A stretch of DNA of 64,000 bases. It comes from UBA11865 sp041570195. Lineage in GTDB: Bacteria > Chloroflexota > Anaerolineae > Promineifilales > Promineifilaceae. The notes beneath the pieces are model-generated. The model ran no database searches and was not told where the DNA came from. It worked only from the letters and a program-made list of their open reading frames with translations. Shown piece by piece: positions 44,574 to 51,141 of the stretch. Each line of letters begins with the position of its first letter. Positions within the stretch are counted from its first letter, which is position 1. A program made the translations under genes and the position numbers. The stretch covers positions 27,631-91,630 of the forward strand of contig JBFFWQ010000008.1 in the NCBI GenBank assembly GCA_041570195.1. The letters are read 5' to 3'.

Positions 44574-45038
44574 TTGAAAGAAGGATTGGCAGCAGTGAAG
44601 ATAATAATCGGGGCTGATCATGCGGGTTTCGCATTAAAAGAAACGCTGCGGCGCGAGCTGATAGATGCCGGGCACGAAGTCGTCGACGTTGGCGCCTACA
44701 ATTACGAAAAGAATGATGATTACCCGGACTTCGCGGCCGCCGTGGCTAAGGCCGTCGTCGCCGAAGCGGGCGTGAAGGGTATTGTCATCTGTGGCAGCGG
44801 CGTTGGCGCCAGTATCGCCGCAAATAAGTTTAAGGGCGCGCGGGCATGTTTGTGCCATGACATCTACTCGGCCATCCAGGGCGTGGAACATGACGACATG
44901 AATATCATGTGTCTGGGTGGGTTAATTGTCGGACCGGCGCTGGCCCGCAAATTAGTTGCCGGCTTCTTGTCCGCCGAATTCTTGGCTGAAGGACGCTATC
45001 TGCGGCGTCTAAACAAGGTTATCGCACTCGAGACATGA
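44574..45038 (+). CDS. rpiB: Ribose-5-phosphate isomerase B
   Basis: 154 residues from a TTG with AAGGAGG 7 bases ahead; a GTG at 44595 (VKIIIGADHAG) is a good alternative start and gives the classic family N-terminus. RpiB/LacAB features are GADHAGFALKETLRREL, DYPDFAAAVAKAV, VICGSGVGASIAANKFKGA with the catalytic cysteine, and the closing GGLIVGPALARKLV. The enzyme interconverts ribose-5-phosphate and ribulose-5-phosphate. It is divergent from transaldolase. Nothing unusual is seen apart from the start choice. Confidence 0.93.
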   Translation: MKEGLAAVKIIIGADHAGFALKETLRRELIDAGHEVVDVGAYNYEKNDDYPDFAAAVAKAVVAEAGVKGIVICGSGVGASIAANKFKGARACLCHDIYSAIQGVEHDDMNIMCLGGLIVGPALARKLVAGFLSAEFLAEGRYLRRLNKVIALET

Positions 45039-45080
45039 ATTGCTGTTCCACCAGCTAGCAACCAGTAAGCTGGCTGGACT

Positions 45081-45812
45081 TCAGCGCTGCCAGGGGTTTT
45101 CCATCGTCTGAATCAGCATTGGCCGGCCGACTTTCACATTGGTCCGGCGAGTCAGTAGCCATAGCGTCAAGTCGGCGATGTCATCCGGGTAGAGGCACTT
45201 TTCCCGGTCCAGACCGACGGCCTTGTCGGACATTGGCGTGACGACCATGCCCGGGCAGATCGTATCAACCCTGATACCCAGCTCCTGATTCTCGCGCTGG
45301 ATATACTCGCCCAAGGCATTAAGCGCGTGTTTTGAAACCCCATAAGCACCATTTCCAGGGTAATATTCCAGGCCCGATTCGGAACTAATGTTAATGATAT
45401 GCCCGTCTTTTCGGGCCCGCATCGTGGGCAGAACCGCGCGACAGAGAAGAAATGGGCCCCGCAGATTAACGGCCATGACCTGATCCCATTTGTCGACGTT
45501 GTGCTCATGAATGGCACCTGAGCCGGAAACGCCGGCATTATTGATCAGTATGTCGACAGGGCCAAAGCGCTCAACCGCCAAGGCGACGATGCGAGCCACA
45601 TCGTCATCTCGACCGACATCACCTTGACCGGAGACGGCCTGGCCGCCTTGCCGTTCGATGAGCTCGACGACTGCCTCAATCGGCGCTCGCCGCCTTCCGG
45701 CGACAATCACTCTCACACCATGCTCGGCCAGGGCCAATGCGATGGCACGGCCGATGCCTGTGCCTCCTCCGGTAACGATCGCGCATTTTCCGTCCAGGCT
45801 TGTCAATTCCAT
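45081..45812 (-). CDS. Short-chain dehydrogenase/reductase
   Basis: 243 residues, classical SDR. It has the nucleotide loop VTGGGTGIGRAIALAL, INNAGVSGSGA, a catalytic Ser in ISSESGLEYYPG, and YGVSK with the catalytic Tyr and Lys. AGRRR after the second strand favours NADP over NAD. The substrate is not evident; 3-oxoacyl-ACP reductases and sugar dehydrogenases look alike at this level. It lies between rpiB and carH in the same direction as carH, 48 bases downstream, so light control through read-through is conceivable. Confidence 0.85.
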   Translation of the reverse strand: MELTSLDGKCAIVTGGGTGIGRAIALALAEHGVRVIVAGRRRAPIEAVVELIERQGGQAVSGQGDVGRDDDVARIVALAVERFGPVDILINNAGVSGSGAIHEHNVDKWDQVMAVNLRGPFLLCRAVLPTMRARKDGHIINISSESGLEYYPGNGAYGVSKHALNALGEYIQRENQELGIRVDTICPGMVVTPMSDKAVGLDREKCLYPDDIADLTLWLLTRRTNVKVGRPMLIQTMENPWQR

Positions 45813-45860
45813 GGGTGATAGTTCCCTCTAGTGATCAATATCTCCGGCTCGAACCTCAAA

Positions 45861-47183
45861 CTAGACCTGCATTGCCTGCGCTTCAAACCAGTTGATCACG
45901 GGTTGCCCCCGCTCGTCGAGCGTAGCGACCAGCGCCTGGTGATAGGCTGCCAGGTAGGTGGTGAGCAGCGACGGGCCTTGTTCCCGGCTGCCAAGCAGGC
46001 CGCCAATCCACTCTAATTCGGCCGCAACCAGGTCCAAGTCCCCTAACCTGAGCGCGGCTGAAATACTGCGCGTCAAGAAGTCGCCTGTGACAGCAAACTG
46101 AGATGGTGACCCACCTTCTGCCGTCAATGACTCTGCCACGGCCAAGTCTAAAGCTGGCTTCCGTTGCTCCAGGTAATGTAAGGCGATTTCGTATTCCGCT
46201 GGCGCTGGCTCCGCCACTGGCGCCGGCTCCTGACGGGCGAGCAGACGCTCAACAATGGGAATTGCACCGGTCAGTTCATCCCCCAGATAGTGTCCCTCGA
46301 TTCGCGATTGCAGAGCCGGCGCATCAACAAATATCCGGCCGCCGAAGGCCAGTTGGGCCCCCTGTCCAGCCAAGTAGCCGGCCAGCTCAAACAGATTAGC
46401 CGCGCTGACCAATCGCTGGGCCAGGAAGACAGACAGTTTGGGACGGACTGCATCCAAGGCTAATGACAATCGTTCGATAGGTATATTCGCGCCCAGATAC
46501 ACGACATCCCATCCGCGACGCCGCAGCAAGAATGTGAACAACATCGGGCCGAAAGTGTGTTCCTCGAGCGGTGGGCATCCAACCAGTATCTTCCCGGGTC
46601 GGCTGGCGGCCGGCATCCCGGTCAACAACGCCTCCAGGCGCCGCATCGCCATTGCCGACGCGAAGTGCTCCTGATGGACGGTGGTCGTGCCCTCATACCA
46701 TCCCTGTCCAACCATCGCCAGGCCCTTCTGCAAAACCTCGACACAGACTTGTTCAGGCGGAAACAGGGCAAAAGCTTCGGAAAGAACTCTTTTGGCCGCT
46801 GCTTCGTCAAAAGCACCGCAAGCCGCTAGCCAGGCCGTCCGCATCTGCTGAATCGTTCCTCCACTGCTGATCGCCACTCGTGCCTCGGGCGCCTCATGAC
46901 GCCGGCCGGGGCCGCCGACCACGATCGGGTCCTGGCCCTCACTCTCCAATCTCTTGAACAACTCCACCGCGTGACTGATGATCAACCCTTCTTCTTGCCT
47001 GGCCATTAACCACTTCAAAATATCAACATCGCGCTGCGAGTAAATCCTGTGCCCACCCTCGGTGCGATCCGGATTAGGCAAATCATAGCGCCGTTCCCAT
47101 GCCCTGAGCGTGTCAGGTCTTATGCCCGTATCGCGGACGACTGCTTTCATGTTAAAAGTCGGCGTCTTTCTCGTCTGTTGCAT
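45861..47183 (-). CDS. carH: MerR-family regulator with a B12-binding light-sensing domain (CarH/LitR type)
   Basis: 440 residues: a MerR winged-helix DNA-binding domain (about 10-80, TLRAWERRYDLPNPDR and the GGHRIYS wing), a helical cap (about 108-190) and a B12-binding Rossmann domain (about 197-310). The cap holds the light-sensor signature W-x9-E-H exactly (Trp162, Glu172, His173 in GWYEGTTTVHQEH). The lower axial histidine is in EEHTFG (His209). The last 120 residues are an extra helical part not found in the Thermus protein. Such proteins bind adenosylcobalamin, repress in the dark as tetramers, and release DNA in light. No carotenoid or photolyase genes are visible nearby, so targets lie elsewhere or are the SDR and carH itself. 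Confidence 0.9.
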   Translation of the reverse strand: MQQTRKTPTFNMKAVVRDTGIRPDTLRAWERRYDLPNPDRTEGGHRIYSQRDVDILKWLMARQEEGLIISHAVELFKRLESEGQDPIVVGGPGRRHEAPEARVAISSGGTIQQMRTAWLAACGAFDEAAAKRVLSEAFALFPPEQVCVEVLQKGLAMVGQGWYEGTTTVHQEHFASAMAMRRLEALLTGMPAASRPGKILVGCPPLEEHTFGPMLFTFLLRRRGWDVVYLGANIPIERLSLALDAVRPKLSVFLAQRLVSAANLFELAGYLAGQGAQLAFGGRIFVDAPALQSRIEGHYLGDELTGAIPIVERLLARQEPAPVAEPAPAEYEIALHYLEQRKPALDLAVAESLTAEGGSPSQFAVTGDFLTRSISAALRLGDLDLVAAELEWIGGLLGSREQGPSLLTTYLAAYHQALVATLDERGQPVINWFEAQAMQV

Positions 47184-47236
47184 TGAACTCGTTTCCTATG
47201 GCAATAGGTACTCTATTGGCCCAGCTTAGCCTCTTT

Positions 47237-47265
47237 AATCTAACACGAGGCAATAGCTTTGTCAA
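47237..47265 (-). promoter_or_regulatory. Promoter of carH
   Basis: On the minus strand TTGACA (47265-47260), 17-base spacer, TAGATT (47242-47237). The outer base of the -35 box is also the first base of the 16-bp target duplication, so the insertion sequence lies immediately upstream of the promoter and has cut off any older upstream elements. Confidence 0.7.
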
Positions 47266-47280
47266 GGTTTTGCACAGAAA
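47265..47280. repeat. Target-site duplication, left copy
   Basis: AGGTTTTGCACAGAAA, identical to 48770-48785. The two copies flank the insertion sequence directly, and the bases on either side differ, so the duplication is exactly 16 bp. Confidence 0.9.
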
Positions 47281-48769
47281 GTGTTATTCTTCAGCGATTC
47301 TGCCACCCATTAAGGAAAAAGGGGAAATGTCACCCTTATGGAAAAGGTGACATTGAACAACAAGGAACAGAAGCGATTACTGGTATTGAATGAGGTGCTG
47401 GCGGGACGGATGACCGGTCAGGAAGCGGCAGAGGTGCTGGGACTATCGTTGCGTCATACGCGACGTCTGATAGCCGCCTATCGACAGGCAGGGGCAGCTG
47501 CGCTGGCCCACGGCAACCGGGGACGACCGCCGGTCAATAAGTTGGGCGACAAGGCGGCTGAGGAAATCCTGCGTCTGGCCAAAGGGGAATACCTGGATTA
47601 CAACGACACGCATTTCACAGAGGAGTTGGCCGAGCGGCATGGCATCGCGGTTTCCAGTCCCACTGTTCGGCGAATACGAAGGGCCAATGGGCTGGCCAGT
47701 CCACGAAAACGGCGCCGGCCACGTCATCGCCGTCGCCGGCAGCGCTATCCTCAGAGCGGTATGTTGTTGCAGGTGGATGGCAGCAAGCACGACTGGCTGG
47801 AAGGACGCGGGCCCTGGCTGACATTGCAGGCGGCCATCGATGATGCCACTAACGAGGTGCCATGGGCGGTGTTTCGAGGGGAAGAAGATGCAACCGGCTA
47901 CGCGCTGCTACTGCACCATATTAGCCAAAGCCATGGCTTGCCGCTGGCTCTGTATGCGGACCGGCACACAATCTTCCAGAGCGCTAGAGAGCCGACCTTA
48001 GATGAACAGCTAGCAGGGCTAGAGCCACGCACCCAGATGGGACAGCTCATCAACTCACTAGAAGTGGGTCTCATTGCCGCTCGTTCGCCTCAGGCCAAGG
48101 GCCGGGTGGAGCGTTTGTTTGGCACCCTCCAAGACCGTCTGGTGAAAGAACTACGTCGAAAGGGCGCAAGCACGCTGGCTGAAGCCAACGATGTGCTGCG
48201 CAACTATCTGCCGCGCTTCAACAAACGCTTCATGAAACCAGCCGCTCAACCTGGCTCCGCTTACCGTCCCCGTCTGACCCGAGCCGAGGCCAACGCTCGG
48301 ATCTGCTTCATTTACTGGCGAACCGTCGCCAATGACCACACCATCGCTCTCTTTGGCCATGACGTAGCTCTGCCAGACTTACCTGTCCGTCTCAACCTGG
48401 CCGGCCGGCGCATCCAGTTGCATCATCGTATGGACGGCCGCCTGGCTGTCGTCTACAAAGGCCAGGTCCTGGGTAAGCTGCAACCGGCCCAGCTTGGCCC
48501 ACCCCGCCTTGAGGAATTCACGCCAGCTCCACAACATCTGGCCCGCAGGGCTTCGCCAGCTGTCACGTCAGACCAGCCACCGGCCCCAAAGCCGGTGGCT
48601 GAGTCGGCCCGGACCAAGAAGCCTGCCTATGACCACCCTTGGCGCCGTCAGGGAAGAGCTTCCTATCGCCGACGCCAAGAAATGGAGAAATTGAAACAAC
48701 AAGCACAGGAATAGCTATGGTAACATTTCCCCTTTTCTGTTAGGGGTGACCTTGTCGCTGACTTCTGAC
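47281..48769 (+). mobile_element. Insertion sequence of the IS1202/ISNCY type, 1489 bp, intact
   Basis: Bounded by 16-bp direct repeats. The ends form imperfect inverted repeats of about 50 bases. The left end starts GTGTTATTCTTCAGCGA and the right end, reversed, starts GTCAGAAGTCAGCGA. Both then share CACCC and, close to the transposase, AAAAGGGGAAATGT. One uninterrupted transposase gene fills the interior. Target duplications of 15-18 bp are a known feature of the ISTde1 subgroup of the IS1202 family, which matches. The intact ends and identical duplications suggest a fairly recent insertion. Confidence 0.88.
47338..48714 (+). CDS. DDE transposase of the IS1202/ISNCY type
   Basis: 458 residues: N-terminal helix-turn-helix (about 15-60, EVLAGRMTGQEAAEVLGLSL), a second DNA-binding region with an arginine-rich stretch (about 120-138), and an RNase H-like DDE core. 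Catalytic candidates are Asp in LLQVDGSKHDW (about 147), Asp in ALYADRHTIF (about 208) and Glu in AKGRVERLFGTL (about 260). The C-terminal part is basic with a Pro/Ala linker. The start codon lies only 57 bases inside the left end, within or just after the terminal repeat, so expression may depend on outside promoters. Confidence 0.92.
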   Translation: MEKVTLNNKEQKRLLVLNEVLAGRMTGQEAAEVLGLSLRHTRRLIAAYRQAGAAALAHGNRGRPPVNKLGDKAAEEILRLAKGEYLDYNDTHFTEELAERHGIAVSSPTVRRIRRANGLASPRKRRRPRHRRRRQRYPQSGMLLQVDGSKHDWLEGRGPWLTLQAAIDDATNEVPWAVFRGEEDATGYALLLHHISQSHGLPLALYADRHTIFQSAREPTLDEQLAGLEPRTQMGQLINSLEVGLIAARSPQAKGRVERLFGTLQDRLVKELRRKGASTLAEANDVLRNYLPRFNKRFMKPAAQPGSAYRPRLTRAEANARICFIYWRTVANDHTIALFGHDVALPDLPVRLNLAGRRIQLHHRMDGRLAVVYKGQVLGKLQPAQLGPPRLEEFTPAPQHLARRASPAVTSDQPPAPKPVAESARTKKPAYDHPWRRQGRASYRRRQEMEKLKQQAQE

Positions 48770-48785
48770 AGGTTTTGCACAGAAA
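48770..48785. repeat. Target-site duplication, right copy
   Basis: AGGTTTTGCACAGAAA, the second copy of the 47265-47280 sequence. The 123 bases after it, up to the next gene end, show no gene. Confidence 0.9.
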
Positions 48786-48908
48786 AAGACTTCAGAGGCA
48801 TGACGCTAGGTTACGGATGCAATTACCTTCCGCACCGGATGGCTCCCACTGCCGCTCCCAGGATCGGCCAATCAAGCTTTGTCATGATCAGGATGGCCGG
48901 GCCATCGA

Positions 48909-49286
48909 CTACGTTGTACTGGCCAGTCTTTTCGCCTCGGCTATCCAATCGGCCGGATCCCAACGCGTGACGCCGGTGATCTCCTGAATCTCTTCTGGCG
49001 ATGTGGACGCCAATGCCGCAAAGGTATTGATGCCGGCATCGTTCAAACGGTTAGCAAAAACCGGTCCAATGCCTTTGATCTCCTCCAGCGGTTCGGAGAT
49101 CATGGGCTGCTGAACTGGGTCGGTCGATCCGCCGATCTTAACCGGTCGCGGCGGGCGCGATCGCGATACAATGAGCGGTTCTGGCGTGACCACTCGTTTT
49201 TGCCGCCATATCCAGTATATCCAGGCGCAAAGCGCCGTTGTTACGGCAAAACCCATCCAGAATGTCTTGATATAACTGTTTTTCAT
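48909..49286 (-). CDS. Membrane-anchored helix-hairpin-helix protein
   Basis: 125 residues: one N-terminal membrane helix (about 9-27), a basic and proline-rich linker, and a C-terminal HHH_5-like domain (about 66-125). The hairpin motif IKGIGPVFANRLNDAGI and the second half TSPEEIQEITGV are typical of the helix-hairpin-helix domain found in RNA polymerase alpha and many small bacterial proteins. Such domains can bind DNA or proteins; here it faces the cytosol. It is 40 bases downstream of the ParB-like/stress-protein gene in the same direction. The function is unknown. Confidence 0.8.
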   Translation of the reverse strand: MKNSYIKTFWMGFAVTTALCAWIYWIWRQKRVVTPEPLIVSRSRPPRPVKIGGSTDPVQQPMISEPLEEIKGIGPVFANRLNDAGINTFAALASTSPEEIQEITGVTRWDPADWIAEAKRLASTT

Positions 49287-49326
49287 TTGACCACCGACCT
49301 TTCCTAGTTGGATTAAGTATAGCTAT

Positions 49327-51081
49327 TCAGCGGCAGACAAGCACGGGCAAAGTTGTAGCGGCCAGGATATCGTCCACGATGCTGCCTGAGACGACGCCCA
49401 CGACCGGATTTCTGCCTGACCCGCCAAGGATTAGGCTATCACACTTCAGCTCCTCAGCGCGAGATAGAATCGCTCTTCCGTCTAGCTCGCTGTCCAAGAT
49501 GAAGGTGGCCGATACTGATCGTTCCTCCAGGTATGTTCGTGCAAGTGCTTGTGTTCGCTCGTCAACGCCATCTTCCGTTATTGTCATGACGACCAGGTCA
49601 GATTGCCACTGACCTGAAAGGTAAGTAGCCACGTACAACGCCTCTTGAGCCTGCGGACTGCCGTCATAAGCAAGCAGAAACCGTTCCAGACCACTCGTTT
49701 TGTCGGGCACAGCCAAAACCGGCCGCGAGCAGCGCTGCAGTATCATACGAAACCCGGAAGCCCATCTCGATCGCGAACTGTCGCCAGGCCGATGAGCCAA
49801 GTTTACCACCAATATGTCAGACCAGCGGGCCCGCCGGCACAGAGTGCGGGCAACCGGTCCCACATCAGTGGCAAAGCGCCCATCCAGGCTAACCTCTCCG
49901 CATCGCCAATAGAAACGATCGCGAACGGCATTGGCTTCGTCCGACTCGCTGAGTGAGTCGTCAGCCACGACGAGCAGCCCCTTCAGTCTACCGCCCTCGC
50001 GCTTGGCTATTGGGATGGCTTGTTCTAGGGCCAGCCAGCTGCTTTCTTGTCCGCTCAGCCCAACCAGAATGTCGTAGAAAAGGCGATCCTGCCCTGTCTC
50101 TCGCTCGCGCCGCCACTGGCCCGCTTCTGGCGCAGCTTCCAGCTCGTCGGGCGTCATGACATTGAGTACGCGTTGACCCAGCCGGACGAGAATGCTTCCT
50201 CTGGCTTTTCCTTCGGAATCGGCCAGATCGGCCGCCGCTGTGCTGAACGGTATGTCCCAACCCAGAACTTCCTCGAGATCGGCGCGATGTTTGCCAATCC
50301 ATAGATACAAGTCAGTCTCAGTACGTCCTGGAAAGTCGTAAAGAATGCCCTGATCGTTGATGATTCTGAAAACAGGCAAGCAAACATTCTCGTACCAATG
50401 GGCCGCTGCCTCCTCGTACGATATCTCGCGCTGCTGTTCCAGGCCCATGTAGTGGCGATGCACGGCGATATGCTCGAACAATTCCTGATAACGCCCAGGG
50501 CATGTGACACTTAAATCCGCGTCCGGGTAGGATACCTCAAGTCCACTCTGGGCCAGAAACTCTACTTGTTCGGCCTTCACGATCAGATCGTCTGGGCTAG
50601 TATCGGCCGTCAGCGGCACCTTAGAACGCACCTCGGTCACGTAAGCCTGGATATCAGCCTGTCCCTGCTGGCGGGCCACTGATATGCGATGATGGCCATC
50701 AGACACGAAGTACACATCGCCGATCTGGTAGAGTTCCACCGGCGGCAGCCCGGCCAATCCAGCTGAGGCGACTTTTACCTGCACCCAGCGATCCTGATCG
50801 CTGTCGTGCCTAGGCAGAAATGTTCGCGTGAAGTCCTGGTAGCGGCCGACACTGCCGACGATGGCGTCCAGAGGAACCTCACGTATGCCGCGTGAAACGA
50901 CTCCAGCTGCTCGCACTTTCCGGCGCACATCCTCAAAGGATAGCAACTCGCTCTGCCCGCCCGTTAGTTTCGCCATAATACTCTGCAGGGCCGCCCGCCC
51001 CCGCGCCCGGCGGAAATCGCTGATTGCCGACGAATAGCTCTCCATTTCGCCCATGAGTATAGCATAATTCCCGTCACTCAC
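49327..51081 (-). CDS. ParB-like domain fused to two universal stress protein domains
   Basis: 584 residues from a GTG at 51081; an ATG at 51054 (MGEMESYSS) is an equally good start. The N-terminal 150 residues contain a ParB/Sulfiredoxin-like block: VPLDAIVGSVGRYQDF and YQIGDVYFVSDGHHRISVAR, with the GHHR nucleotide-contact pattern. A middle helical part (about 190-330) is DUF4032-like. Two UspA-like domains follow (about 330-455 and 460-584), the second ending LILGGSGRNPVVGVVSGS, which keeps the ATP-loop glycines. ParB-fold domains can use CTP or ATP, so a nucleotide-controlled stress switch is plausible but unproven. It is divergent from the DUF2723 gene. Confidence 0.75.
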   Translation of the reverse strand: MSDGNYAILMGEMESYSSAISDFRRARGRAALQSIMAKLTGGQSELLSFEDVRRKVRAAGVVSRGIREVPLDAIVGSVGRYQDFTRTFLPRHDSDQDRWVQVKVASAGLAGLPPVELYQIGDVYFVSDGHHRISVARQQGQADIQAYVTEVRSKVPLTADTSPDDLIVKAEQVEFLAQSGLEVSYPDADLSVTCPGRYQELFEHIAVHRHYMGLEQQREISYEEAAAHWYENVCLPVFRIINDQGILYDFPGRTETDLYLWIGKHRADLEEVLGWDIPFSTAAADLADSEGKARGSILVRLGQRVLNVMTPDELEAAPEAGQWRRERETGQDRLFYDILVGLSGQESSWLALEQAIPIAKREGGRLKGLLVVADDSLSESDEANAVRDRFYWRCGEVSLDGRFATDVGPVARTLCRRARWSDILVVNLAHRPGDSSRSRWASGFRMILQRCSRPVLAVPDKTSGLERFLLAYDGSPQAQEALYVATYLSGQWQSDLVVMTITEDGVDERTQALARTYLEERSVSATFILDSELDGRAILSRAEELKCDSLILGGSGRNPVVGVVSGSIVDDILAATTLPVLVCR

Positions 51082-51128
51082 TGCTCTGCCGGTTCTACCA
51101 ACAGGCCGCCCTTGTGGCCCGTCTCAGG

Positions 51129-51134
51129 TATAAT
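51129..51134 (+). promoter_or_regulatory. -10 element directing an apparently leaderless DUF2723 transcript
   Basis: TATAAT lies 7 bases before the ATG at 51142, so the RNA would begin at or next to the start codon. No ribosome site precedes that ATG. No convincing -35 box is seen at 16-18 bases. Confidence 0.5.
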
Positions 51135-51141
51135 CTTGCCC

